Assembly (NCBI GenBank): GCA_034432755.1
Contig: DAOUBQ010000021.1
Location: 14,848-78,847, forward strand
Reading direction: 5' to 3'
Length of the DNA: 64,000 nucleotides
From: UBA5195 sp034432755
GTDB taxonomy: Bacteria; Chloroflexota; Anaerolineae; Anaerolineales; Villigracilaceae
The notes under the pieces are model-generated. The model was not told the DNA's origin. It worked only from the letters and a program-made list of their open reading frames with translations, and ran no database searches. Below are positions 33,996 to 42,529 of this stretch, one piece after another (position 1 is the stretch's first letter; every line of letters begins with the position of its first letter). The translations under genes and the position numbers were made by a program.

Positions 33996-34314
33996 ATAAT
34001 GCGGAATTCAGCAACTCCAAACCTAAAACCGCTCAAAAACCGTTTGGACACAAATTTCGCCAACAACGCAAAAAAACGAAACATGCGCACCTCCTGACCA
34101 GGCAGACAATCCTGCCGAACCTTGTAGTGCAAAGGCCCTAAAAAAGCATCCGCGCTGGTCCGTTCTTCTCTGGGGCCGTTCCAGATTTGGAATTACTGCG
34201 CAAAATTCATTCTGCGACCTGCCCGCACCAAAAACGAAAACAAACTGCCTGCGTATATCTCACGCAGCCCTTAACTTGCCAGACTAGAATCCACCCACGA
34301 AAATTGGAGGAGAC
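33996..34314. other. Intergenic region without a recognised gene
   Basis: About 320 bases separate the minus-strand adenosyltransferase unit from DUF1232. Besides the promoter-like elements at its left edge it has A-rich tracts, TAGAAT near 34285 and GGAGG just ahead of DUF1232. No RNA gene or riboswitch could be supported. Confidence 0.4.
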
Positions 34315-34698
34315 ATGGACAAACGAACAGCCGGAAATATCATCCCCTCGCAAGGCAACGTCTTTCGTGATTTCGCCCTGCGTTCCAGGCTCATCCTGCG
34401 CCTGATGACCGATGGGCGCGTCAATTTCCTACTCAAACTGCTGCCAGTCGGCGCGCTGGCCTACCTGATTTCGCCGCTCGATTTCATCCCCGCCGCCGTC
34501 GCGCCCATTATCGGCACTGCCGACGACATCGCCATCGTCTGGATGGGCATGTATCTGTTCCTCGAAATGTGTCCACCCAACGTCGTGCGCGAACATCTCA
34601 AAAACCTGCTCAACAACATGCAAGACCCCCTCAACGAGACCCAAAGAGCCGGTGACGAAAACGACATTATTGATGGAGAAGCCACCGACATCAAATAG
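34315..34698 (+). CDS. DUF1232 (YkvA-like) small membrane protein
   Basis: The 127 aa product has the family core LLPVGALAYLISPLDFIPAA followed by GTADDIAIVWMGMYLFLEM. DUF1232 proteins are common in bacteria, with no proven role. GGAGGAG precedes ATG 34315. The sugar dehydrogenase begins 9 bases after the stop, so the two form a unit. Confidence 0.85.
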   Translation: MDKRTAGNIIPSQGNVFRDFALRSRLILRLMTDGRVNFLLKLLPVGALAYLISPLDFIPAAVAPIIGTADDIAIVWMGMYLFLEMCPPNVVREHLKNLLNNMQDPLNETQRAGDENDIIDGEATDIK

Positions 34699-34706
34699 GA
34701 GATAAA

Positions 34707-35990
34707 ATGACCCCCCGCACCCTTTTTACCGGTATCCTGGCATTGACCTTCTTCCTGGCAGGATGCATTGCCCCCACCCCGCGCGTCACCCTGGTTCCAC
34801 CAACAAACATTTCCGCCACCCCAACGGCCAACCCACCGCCACAGATTCCTGCCACCGAAGCGCAAAGCGAGGCTCCGACTCTCCTGCCCCCAACCACCGA
34901 ACCGGTCAGCACGCAACTGCCCAACCCAGATGATTACACCTGGACAGTCATCGCCCAGGGCCTGACTCAGCCAACCGACATCACCAGCGCCGCGGACGGT
35001 TCTAACCGCCTGTTCGTGCTGGAAAAACCCGGCCGCATCCGCGTCATCGTGGATGGCCAACTGCAACCCACACCCTTCCTCGACATCACCGACCGGGTCG
35101 GCAGCCGCTCCTCCGAACAAGGCCTGTTGGGTCTGGCCTTTCACCCAAACTTTGCGCAAAACGGCTACTTTTACCTCAACTACACAGATAAAAACGGCGA
35201 CACGCGCATCTCCCGCTTTACGGCCAGCAGCGAGATGGCCGACCCGCGCAGTGAAAAACGAATCCTGGCCGTCAAACAGCCTTACGCCAATCACAACGGT
35301 GGTGCGCTCAAATTCGGACCAGATGGCTACCTCTACATCGCGCTAGGCGATGGCGGCTCGCAGGGCGACCCCTTCGATAACGCCCAATCGGGCAACTCCC
35401 TGCTCGGCAAAATCCTGCGGATTGATGTCAATCACGGCGACCCCTACGCCATCCCGCCCGATAACCCCTACGCAAGCAGCGGCGAGGTATACCAGGAACT
35501 TTGGGCAATCGGTTTGCGCAACCCCTGGCGCATCTCCTTCGACCCACGCACCGGCGACCTCTGGATTGGCGATGTGGGCCAGAACGCCCGCGAAGAAATC
35601 AACCGCGTCCCCAGCGGCGCACCCGGCGGATTCAACTTCGGCTGGAACAAAATGGAAGGCAGCCTGCCCTTCGAGGGCAACAACCGCCCAGAATTTACCG
35701 CCCCGCTGGCGGAATATGGCCGCTCCTTCGGCTGCTCCGTCACCGGCGGATACGTCTACGCCGGCCAGGCCATGCCCGAGTGGCAGGGAATCTACTTCTA
35801 CGGCGATTACTGCTCCGGCAACATTTGGGGCCTGCCCGCCCAAACCGATACAATGACCGACCCCCTCACATCCGCCACGCTCCTGTTCCAAACCGGCTTC
35901 AACCTCTCCACCTTTGGTGTGGACGAGGCAGGGGAGTTATATGCGGCCAATTATTCCAGCGGCGTCATCCACCGGCTGGAAAAGAAATAG
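34707..35990 (+). CDS. PQQ-type glucose/sorbosone dehydrogenase lipoprotein
   Basis: The 427 aa product has a lipobox signal peptide (LTFFLAGC), a Pro/Thr linker of about 50 residues, then a six-bladed beta-propeller of the GSDH/soluble PQQ-sugar dehydrogenase family. Visible motifs: LFVLEKPGRIRV, GLLGLAFHPNFAQNGYFYLN, HNGGALKFGPDGYLYIALGD, and RNPWRISFDPRTGDLWIGDVGQ. It oxidises sugars outside the cell; PQQ versus another function cannot be read from sequence. The start is fixed by AGGAG. Confidence 0.9.
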   Translation: MTPRTLFTGILALTFFLAGCIAPTPRVTLVPPTNISATPTANPPPQIPATEAQSEAPTLLPPTTEPVSTQLPNPDDYTWTVIAQGLTQPTDITSAADGSNRLFVLEKPGRIRVIVDGQLQPTPFLDITDRVGSRSSEQGLLGLAFHPNFAQNGYFYLNYTDKNGDTRISRFTASSEMADPRSEKRILAVKQPYANHNGGALKFGPDGYLYIALGDGGSQGDPFDNAQSGNSLLGKILRIDVNHGDPYAIPPDNPYASSGEVYQELWAIGLRNPWRISFDPRTGDLWIGDVGQNAREEINRVPSGAPGGFNFGWNKMEGSLPFEGNNRPEFTAPLAEYGRSFGCSVTGGYVYAGQAMPEWQGIYFYGDYCSGNIWGLPAQTDTMTDPLTSATLLFQTGFNLSTFGVDEAGELYAANYSSGVIHRLEKK

Positions 35991-36097
35991 GACATACGTC
36001 ATCCAGTATATGCCCTTTGTCAGTCAGGCTGGTGACGCCTGTCACTGGCAAGCCTGCCCGATATATCCTAAAATAACGTCAACCTTTGGAGGTACTG

Positions 36098-36313
36098 ATG
36101 GCTGAGAAAAAATGGGAAGTGACCAAAATCCGCTACTGTGACCACGTCGGCCACGAAGTAGCCTTTGAAACCGAAGTGGTGTACCCGATGGACTTCCTGC
36201 CCGACGCGCCGCGCGTCACCGCCCGCCGCTGCTCCAACGCCAAAGAGTGCAACCTGTTCGACAAGCCCACCTGCGTCTGGTGTGGCACAAACCCCAATCA
36301 CGAACCGCTCTAA
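36098..36313 (+). CDS. Small Cys-rich protein, 71 aa
   Basis: GGAGG precedes ATG 36098 (MAEKKWEVTKIRY). The protein holds several Cys and His (YCDHVGHE near the start; CSNAKECNLF and CVWCGTNPNHE at the end), suggesting a small zinc or iron site. No family recognised. A hairpin follows the stop. Confidence 0.6.
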   Translation: MAEKKWEVTKIRYCDHVGHEVAFETEVVYPMDFLPDAPRVTARRCSNAKECNLFDKPTCVWCGTNPNHEPL

Positions 36314-36807
36314 CCACGTTAAACCCGGGCGGCCATCCTCCTGCCGCCCGTGTAAAACTCTCTCCTCCCTCTGAGTTGGTCTGGCCGCGCCCGCTGAAAA
36401 CAGCGGGCGTGTGCCATCCTAATCCACTTACCCTCCCACCCAAGAGTTAGAAAAGCAGCAGCCAGCCAACACGTTCGACCAGCCGGCCGCTCCAAAGCCT
36501 GCCACACCTCCCGCAGACAAGATAACTTCCAAATTAAGATACAAAACCGCCCCTGCTGTCACAGGGGCGATTTCGGTTACTTGAACCTGCAAGCCAGAAA
36601 TGCCGATTAGCGCAATGACTGGTGGACCACATTTCCCTTTACTTACTACAAACACCCATATCCAAACTAGATACTGGCACATTGAATACTTCCCTGAGTT
36701 TGCAACCAGGCGCGTCAATGGCCGAACAAGCTTTCAACCAGTTTACAACGCCGCTCCACCGCCCTTCGGCTATAATAAAAAAACCACTCAATACAAGGAG
36801 ACCCGGC
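36314..36807. other. Intergenic region with several hairpins
   Basis: About 490 bases lack a supportable gene. Three GC-rich hairpins are visible: GGGCGGC/GCCGCCC at about 36327-36352 (likely the terminator of the small Cys-rich gene), CCCGCTG/CAGCGGG at about 36398-36415, and CCGCCCCTG/CAGGGGCG at about 36543-36568. A small RNA or a control region is possible but not shown. Confidence 0.4.
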
Positions 36808-37422
36808 ATGGACCCGCGCTTTCAAGAACTCCTGCTCCTCTACGCCCAGGCCGACACCAAAGCAACCCAAGAAGAAATCGAAAAGACCCTATGGGGTGAA
36901 TTCGGCACGAACGGAGCGGTATTGGTGATGGACATGTCTGGCTTTTCGCGCCTGACGCAAAAATACGGCATCGTTCACTACCTTTCGATGGTGCTGCGCA
37001 TGCAACTGACCTCCCAGCCCATCATCGAGGCTCTCGGTGGGCGAGTGGTCAAGTTCGAAGCCGATAACTGCTTCGCCCTGTTCGACAGTGTCTTGCCATC
37101 CGTCAAGGCCGCCATTCGCCTGAATACCGCTTTTGACTCCATCAACCGCTTTACCGAAGAGGCCTTCGACATTCGGGTCGCCATCGGCATAGACTACGGT
37201 GGCGTCCTGCTCACCGGCGGGCCAGATTACTTCGGCGACGTAGTCAACTCGGCCAGCAAACTCGGCGAAGACGTAGCCGGGCCGGGCGAAATCTTGGTGA
37301 CAGAGCGCGCCTTCCGAGAAATCCCGCCCGAAGCAGGCTACACCGGCGCACTCATCCAGCCGGTACTTTCTGGCGTACGCATCAAAGCCTACAGCCTGAC
37401 ATACTCCCAAGAAGCGCCCTGA
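36808..37422 (+). CDS. Adenylate/guanylate cyclase-domain protein
   Basis: The 204 aa product is a single class III nucleotide cyclase-type domain: AVLVMDMSGFSRLTQKYGI with the first metal Asp, the GGRVVKFEADNCFALF strand, and FGDVVNSASKLGEDV. The usual second metal Asp is in place (EADNCFALF). AAGGAG precedes ATG 36808. The helicase ORF starts 13 bases after its stop. Whether it makes cAMP or acts as a nucleotide-binding domain is not clear. Confidence 0.85.
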   Translation: MDPRFQELLLLYAQADTKATQEEIEKTLWGEFGTNGAVLVMDMSGFSRLTQKYGIVHYLSMVLRMQLTSQPIIEALGGRVVKFEADNCFALFDSVLPSVKAAIRLNTAFDSINRFTEEAFDIRVAIGIDYGGVLLTGGPDYFGDVVNSASKLGEDVAGPGEILVTERAFREIPPEAGYTGALIQPVLSGVRIKAYSLTYSQEAP

Positions 37423-37435
37423 TGTGGGGGAAAAG

Positions 37436-39955
37436 ATGACCTTTTCTACGCTGATTCAGCGCTGGCAGACCGAGCCTTTAACCGCCCCCAACATCGCCGC
37501 CTGGAGCGTCCTCCCCGCACGCCTCGCTGATTTCCGCGCACTACCGTCAGATTTACCCCGCGAGGTGGCCGCTGCACTGCGTGAGCGTGGAATCCGTTCC
37601 ATCTACAGTCACCAGGCCGAAGCGTGGGCCGCTGCGCGCCGGGGTGAAAATCTCGTCATCGCCACCGGAACCGCATCCGGCAAAACACTGTGCTACAACC
37701 TGCCCGTGCTGGCCGCCATCACCGAAAACCCCGCCGCCCGCGCCCTCTACCTGTTCCCCACCAAAGCCCTGGCGCAAGACCAGTTATCCGTTATCAATCA
37801 GTTTTCATCTTCAGCGGCGATTTACGATGGGGACACGCCACAAGCCAACCGTTCTTCAATTCGCAAAAACGCCCGCATCGTCTTGAGCAACCCCGATATG
37901 CTGCACACCGGCATCCTGCCGCATCATACGACCTGGGCTGAATTTTTTCGCAACCTGCGCTACGTGGTTATTGACGAATTGCACACCTATCGGGGTGTGT
38001 TTGGTTCGCACGTTGCCAACGTCCTCCGGCGGCTCAAGCGGGTAGCAGCCTTTTACGGTGCGCAGCCGCAATTCATTCTCACCTCCGCCACCCTTGCCAA
38101 CCCGGCGGAACTGGCCGAAAAACTCATTGAAGAACCCATCACACTCATCGAACATGATGGCTCAGCGCGCGGCGAACGGCATTACATCCTTTACAACCCG
38201 CCAGTCATCAACGAATCGATTGGCCTGCGCAAAAGCGCCACCCAAGAGGCCGCGCGCCTGGCAAACGATTTGCTCGAAACAGGAATACAATCGGTAGTTT
38301 TTGCGCGCTCACGGCGGAGCGTGGAGATTTTATTGAGTTATATTCAGCCCTCACCCCCATCCCCTCTCCCAGCGGGAGGGGAGCGCAGGGGTGAGGGACG
38401 TATCCGCGGCTACCGCTCCGGCTACCTGCCCTCGCAGCGGCGCGAGATTGAAAAGGGACTGCGCGACGGGTCGGTCCATCTCGTGGTCGCCACCAACGCC
38501 CTCGAATTGGGAATCGACATCGGCGGGCTGGGGGCGGCGTTGATGGTAGGCTATCCTGGCTCGGTGGCAAGCATCCGCCAGCAAGCCGGCCGCGCCGGGC
38601 GGGGAGATGCGCCTTCTGCCGCCATGCTCCTCGCCACCGCCAATCCGCTCGACCAGTTCCTCGCCCATCATCCCGAATACCTGCTAGAGCGCTCCCCCGA
38701 ACAAGGCCTGGTTAACCCCGACCACCTGCTCATCCTGCTCAACCACATGCGCTGTGCCCTCTTTGAGCTGCCCTTCGAGGTGGGCGAGGGCTTCGGGCGC
38801 GTCCCGCCTGAATTGGTGGCTGAATATCTCGGCGTTTTGAGCGAGAGCGGCGAAGCCCACCAAAGCGAGGCAAAAACCTACTGGATGGCCGATGCCTACC
38901 CCGCGGCAAGCGTTTCGCTGCGTTCGGCTTCGCCCAAAAATGTGATTTTGCAGGTAGACACTGGTGAGCGCCCCGCTGTGATTGGCGAGGTGGACATTGA
39001 ATCCGCGCCCTGGATGGTGCATCCGCGCGCCGTGTACCTGCACGAGGGCCAGCAATATTTTGTGCAAAGTTTAAACCTGGCCGAGGGCCGCGCCGCGCTC
39101 ATCCCGGTCGCGCTCGATTATTTCACCGAGCCGCTGCGCGAGACCAGCCTGCAGGTGCTTTCGGTGGCGGCGCAATCCACGCAAAAAGCCTGGGGCGAAG
39201 TACAGGTGACGACCCAGGTCACCGGCTTTCGCAAACGTTCGTGGGTTGGGAATGAACACCTGGGCCAGGAGCCGCTCGACCTGACCCCAACCGAAATGCA
39301 GACCACTGCCTACTGGTTGTCCATTTCAGACGAAATTGTGGAATCGCTCAGCCGTGTCGGCCTGTGGACAAACGCCCCCAACAACTACGGCCCAGAATGG
39401 CCCCAAATCCGCGAGCGAGTGCGCGCCAGAGACGGCTTCCGCTGCCAGATGTGCGGACGCGCCGAAACAGGCCGCCAGCACCATGTCCACCACAAAATCC
39501 CGTTTCGGATGTTCCGCAACGAGGCGGGAAAAATCCAACGCGAACAGGCCAACCGGCTCGATAACCTGGCAACGCTCTGCCCGGAGTGCCACAAAAAAGC
39601 CGAGACGAACGTCCGCGTGCGCAGCGGGCTGGCCGGGCTGGGCTACGCCCTGGCAAACCTGGCCCCGCTCTTCCTAATGTGCGAGAATAGCGACCTGGGC
39701 CTGCACATCGAGCCACAAGAGTCGGTCTCCTTCCCCCAACCCTCGGTGGTGTTGTACGACCAGGTTCCGGCAGGAATCGGCTTCAGCGAGAAACTGTTCG
39801 AACTGCACGAGGAACTCCTACGGCGCGCATTCGAACTGGTCAACGCCTGTCCCTGTGAAGATGGCTGTCCCTCCTGCGTCGGTCCTGCCGGGGAGAATGG
39901 CATGGGCGGAAAGGTGGAGACGATTGCAATATTGAAGGAATTGACAACCAGTTGA
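37436..39955 (+). CDS. MrfA/YprA-like DEAD/H helicase with inserted HNH domain
   Basis: The 839 aa SF2 helicase has motif I GTASGKT (K83), motif II DELH (D180), HVANVLRRL after it, and helicase C motifs ALELGIDIGG and RQQAGRAGRGD. The C-terminal MZB/DUF1998 zinc site CPCEDGCPSC is at C805-C814. Between them, at about residues 655-722, sits an HNH nuclease-like domain: CQMC (C670, C673), HHVHHK (682-687) and CPECH (715-719). Residues 305-321 are encoded by a GC palindrome. ATG 37436 has GGGGG upstream. In Bacillus MrfA repairs mitomycin damage; a nuclease-helicase repair role here is inference. Confidence 0.93.
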   Translation: MTFSTLIQRWQTEPLTAPNIAAWSVLPARLADFRALPSDLPREVAAALRERGIRSIYSHQAEAWAAARRGENLVIATGTASGKTLCYNLPVLAAITENPAARALYLFPTKALAQDQLSVINQFSSSAAIYDGDTPQANRSSIRKNARIVLSNPDMLHTGILPHHTTWAEFFRNLRYVVIDELHTYRGVFGSHVANVLRRLKRVAAFYGAQPQFILTSATLANPAELAEKLIEEPITLIEHDGSARGERHYILYNPPVINESIGLRKSATQEAARLANDLLETGIQSVVFARSRRSVEILLSYIQPSPPSPLPAGGERRGEGRIRGYRSGYLPSQRREIEKGLRDGSVHLVVATNALELGIDIGGLGAALMVGYPGSVASIRQQAGRAGRGDAPSAAMLLATANPLDQFLAHHPEYLLERSPEQGLVNPDHLLILLNHMRCALFELPFEVGEGFGRVPPELVAEYLGVLSESGEAHQSEAKTYWMADAYPAASVSLRSASPKNVILQVDTGERPAVIGEVDIESAPWMVHPRAVYLHEGQQYFVQSLNLAEGRAALIPVALDYFTEPLRETSLQVLSVAAQSTQKAWGEVQVTTQVTGFRKRSWVGNEHLGQEPLDLTPTEMQTTAYWLSISDEIVESLSRVGLWTNAPNNYGPEWPQIRERVRARDGFRCQMCGRAETGRQHHVHHKIPFRMFRNEAGKIQREQANRLDNLATLCPECHKKAETNVRVRSGLAGLGYALANLAPLFLMCENSDLGLHIEPQESVSFPQPSVVLYDQVPAGIGFSEKLFELHEELLRRAFELVNACPCEDGCPSCVGPAGENGMGGKVETIAILKELTTS
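38348..38397. repeat. CCCTCACC-type palindrome inside helicase gene
   Basis: A 50-base imperfect palindrome from CCCTCACCCC to GGGGTGAGGG, with an inner CCCTCTCCC/GGGAGGGG stem, lies in frame between two helicase motifs. It encodes about PSPPSPLPAGGERRGEG. The family normally continues from VEILLSYI to IRGYRSGYLPSQRRE, so it looks like an insertion that kept the frame. Confidence 0.8.
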
Positions 39956-40128
39956 TTTTTCGCTCAAATTGGTATAGAGTAATGGTAAGGAGGGTTTTCC
40001 TTTTCGCTTGTGTCGTTCATTTCAAACCGTAACGCGGAATTCATTCCGCAATCTGACCGCGCAATGCAAAATGATTTTTGCATTCCATGCGCATCTTGAA
40101 CATTAACATTTTTCAAGGAGGTCTGGAT

Positions 40129-40536
40129 ATGGCACGAAATATTGGGCTATGGATTGACCACAAGCAAGCCTACATCATCAACTACGAAGATAAAAAAGTG
40201 CAGGTCATTCCTTCCAAAATCGAACCGCGCGTTCACACAGGAGGGACGCGCATCGGTGGCCTGTACAACCAGGGGTTGGACTCGGAACTGGGACACAATG
40301 ACCGCTACCAGCGTCAATTGCATGAATTTTACGAAAATGTAATCGCCGCCGTGCGGGATGCAGAGTACCTGTTTGTGATGGGGCCAGGCGAAGCAAAACA
40401 TGAGTTTGAAAAAGCCCTTCACAAACACAAAAACCTGCGCGGACGGCTGCTCAAAAATGAAGCGGCGGATAAGATGACCGAGAACCAAATGACCGCCCGC
40501 GTGCGTGAATTTTTCAGCCACGAATTGACCGCCTGA
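40129..40536 (+). CDS. eRF1-domain-3-like / host-attachment-family protein
   Basis: The 135 aa product begins ARNIGLWIDHKQAYIINYED, the start of the bacterial translational-machinery/host-attachment family with an L7Ae/eRF1-domain-3-like fold, and continues with LFVMGPGEAKHEFEKALH. Relation to translation is a structural inference. AGGAGG precedes ATG 40129; an in-frame extension to 40078 is not needed. It is a single-gene unit ending at a strong terminator. Confidence 0.75.
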   Translation: MARNIGLWIDHKQAYIINYEDKKVQVIPSKIEPRVHTGGTRIGGLYNQGLDSELGHNDRYQRQLHEFYENVIAAVRDAEYLFVMGPGEAKHEFEKALHKHKNLRGRLLKNEAADKMTENQMTARVREFFSHELTA

Positions 40537-40555
40537 AGCCCACCATCATTTGGAT

Positions 40556-40599
40556 AAAAATCATCCCGCCCTTGCATTCAGGGCCGGATGATTTTTTTA
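40556..40599. terminator. Bidirectional intrinsic terminator
   Basis: AAAAATCATCC pairs with GGATGATTTTTT, with GCCCT/AGGGC continuing the stem under a short loop. It ends the eRF1-like gene (plus) and is positioned to also stop the convergent lipoprotein gene. Confidence 0.85.
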
Positions 40600-40639
40600 T
40601 GATGAGGAGCAAGCGTTCGCCAGCAGGAGGATGCCCAGG

Positions 40640-41350
40640 TTACGGGGAAGGGGTCGAACGCAAGGTTGCCAGAACCGCTTCGGCATCCTCGATGCACTGC
40701 TCTTTTTGCTGCTCAAAAGCCACCTGAAAGCCGGTCACAATTTTCCGGTCACCGCCCACATAAGCCACAAATTCCAGGTTTCCATCGCGCGTGATGGTAT
40801 GCACGTCAAAATTCGCGCCACCGATTGTCCGAAACTCATGCTCGACCTGTAACCCGGCCGGCAGACCGCGCCCGCTCCACGGGATGAGAAGGCAGTAGGG
40901 AATTGCACGATGCGCCAGCACGGTTGCGCCGAAATTGTCATCGGTTTGCACCCAAGTACGGGGGTCGTAATCCAACCGGAACAAGAGGTCCGGTTCAGAA
41001 TCAGCAGGGTAGGTAGGCGCCCCGGTCCAGGCCATGCGCGAGGGCGCAAAAGCGCGCGCAGTGGGTAATTCCAACAACGGCAGGAGTGTTTCGGTCGGCG
41101 TGGGGCCGGGCAGGGTGGCGGTATCGCGCGGCGTTGGGGTCGATTCTGGTGGACGGGTGGTCGTCGCCCGGATTCGCAGCGCCGTCGGCGTGGAGGGCGG
41201 CAGGGAGGTGGAGGCTGGCTCCAGCGGTGCGAAAAAAGGCGCCAGTGCAGGGGTAATCGTGACCAGTCCTGGAATCGACGGTTGGGCCGCCGGCACAGCG
41301 CCGCAGGCCGAGAGCAGGAAAGCCAGGACAAGAAAGATGATTTTCTTCAT
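40640..41350 (-). CDS. Lipoprotein, unknown function
   Basis: The 236 aa product has a signal peptide with lipobox (IIFLVLAFLLSACG), a Pro/Thr linker (TPTPRDTATLPGPTPTE) and a mature domain of about 130 residues with beta-type segments (LLFRLDYDPRTWVQTDDN, ILVAHRAIPYCLL). No family recognised. The start ATG 41350 was chosen at the signal peptide; the ribosome site is weak. It probably shares a transcript with the beta-propeller lipoprotein 44 bases upstream. Confidence 0.75.
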   Translation of the reverse strand: MKKIIFLVLAFLLSACGAVPAAQPSIPGLVTITPALAPFFAPLEPASTSLPPSTPTALRIRATTTRPPESTPTPRDTATLPGPTPTETLLPLLELPTARAFAPSRMAWTGAPTYPADSEPDLLFRLDYDPRTWVQTDDNFGATVLAHRAIPYCLLIPWSGRGLPAGLQVEHEFRTIGGANFDVHTITRDGNLEFVAYVGGDRKIVTGFQVAFEQQKEQCIEDAEAVLATLRSTPSP

Positions 41351-41394
41351 GAAAGAGACTACTTCGCTCACCCGGAGCATCCAATAGCGGTGGA

Positions 41395-42465
41395 TTAGCG
41401 TATCCAACCCGCGCAACAGGCATTTTCGACAACCTTTTCAGCGCGCTGCGCAGCGACTTCATAGCGCCACACGGCGATTGTATCACCTTCACGCGCGGTA
41501 AAAACCAGGGACGCGCCATCGGGGGACCAGGCGGGAGGGGTTATGAATGATGAATAATGAATGCTGAATGATGAATTTTGCAAATCATAGATAGACAAAT
41601 TGGTGGATGATGAATCGGATGGGTCGTCGCGTCCGACGAAGGCTATTTTCGTCCCATCCGGCGACCAGGCCGGGGGAAAACCGCGCCCGGCATCCGTTAC
41701 TGCCGCTAAAAAGGGATGGCTGCCATCTGCGTCCATCATCCACAACTCTCCGGCGGGAAACGATTCCTGAGAATCGGGGATTTTGATATAGGCGATTTTG
41801 CTTCCATCGGGCGAAAACTGCGCCAGGGCGGTGATATGATTCGGCGCGAGGAGCAGTTGCGAGGCGTTCTGGGCATTTTCCGCGCCCAACCAGGTTTCTG
41901 ACCCAAACCCAATTCCGTTGGAGAGCGAGTACAACACCTGCCCGCCGTCGGGCGATACCGCTACATCGTAGACGAAGGCCGCCACGGGAAGTTCCACCGC
42001 CCGCAGCGTCTCCACATCAACCCGAATCACCTGCGGGAACGAAAGCATCCCAATTTTGAGATAGACCGAGCTGCCATCGGGATGCCAGGCCAGCAGGCGG
42101 TTGTCGAGCGTCTGGTCATTGATGGCCAGGCGAATACGCCCGCTGGCGCTATCGAACAACCCCACCCTCGGCCCGGAGGGACAGTCCCATTCGACGGCAA
42201 TCCAGCGTCCGCGCGGGGCCGGGCGAATGGCATACAACGTACAATCGGCAGGCACAGGCAAGCGGTAAGAGCGGTCGCTTAAGACCAGCAAGGACGTATC
42301 GAGCGAGTAATAAAAAAAGCCAGGGGTATAGGGCGCGTTGGGGTTGGCAGAGGGGGAGCAGGCAGGTATCAGTAAGCAAGAAACAGTGATTAGGAACCAG
42401 TGACCAGTTTTCAGTAAACGGCGGCGAGGTTTTATGACGAGACGAAGGATAAGGTTGAAAAACAT
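41395..42465 (-). CDS. TolB-like WD40/PD40 lipoprotein with repeat-derived signal peptide
   Basis: The 356 aa product has four or more PD40/WD40-like blades with the signatures AWSPDGTKIAFVGRDD, QFSPDGSKIAYIK, AWSPDGASLVFTAREG and DVAVSPDGGQVLYS. The signal peptide hydrophobic core and lipobox (KTGHWFLITVSCLLIPAC) lie over an interspersed repeat (42364-42417), so it may have been captured from non-coding DNA. A second repeat (41541-41580) encodes LQNSSFSIHYSSFI inside the propeller. Start ATG 42465 is at a plausible signal-peptide start. Confidence 0.75.
   Translation of the reverse strand: MFFNLILRLVIKPRRRLLKTGHWFLITVSCLLIPACSPSANPNAPYTPGFFYYSLDTSLLVLSDRSYRLPVPADCTLYAIRPAPRGRWIAVEWDCPSGPRVGLFDSASGRIRLAINDQTLDNRLLAWHPDGSSVYLKIGMLSFPQVIRVDVETLRAVELPVAAFVYDVAVSPDGGQVLYSLSNGIGFGSETWLGAENAQNASQLLLAPNHITALAQFSPDGSKIAYIKIPDSQESFPAGELWMMDADGSHPFLAAVTDAGRGFPPAWSPDGTKIAFVGRDDPSDSSSTNLSIYDLQNSSFSIHYSSFITPPAWSPDGASLVFTAREGDTIAVWRYEVAAQRAEKVVENACCAGWIR
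41541..41580. repeat. ATGAATGATGAAT-type repeat inside coding sequence
   Basis: Degenerate direct repeats of ATGATGAATAATGAATG lie in frame in the TolB-like lipoprotein gene and encode NSSFSIHYSSFI between two blades. Related words occur at 31674-31762 and 61209-61221. Confidence 0.6.
42364..42417. repeat. CAGTGATTAG/CCAGTGACCAG repeat in signal-peptide region
   Basis: Degenerate repeats (AGTAAGCAAG, CAGTGATTAG, CCAGTGACCAG, TTCAGTAAA) overlap the signal-peptide codons of the TolB-like lipoprotein on the minus strand. They read as KTGHWFLITVSCLLIPA in the coding frame. Confidence 0.5.
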
Positions 42466-42529
42466 GAAAGGATTATAATTCCTCCTGGCTGTTCTTTTCG
42501 CAAATTCAAAATCGTCAATCGAAAATCCT

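Noticed and set aside
33957..34314. Cobalamin riboswitch upstream of the adenosyltransferase
   Set aside because: No B12-box (GCCACTG-like) or peripheral stems found.
36314..36807. RNase P, tmRNA or SRP RNA in the 490-base gap
   Set aside because: None of the conserved cores was recognised; only unrelated hairpins.
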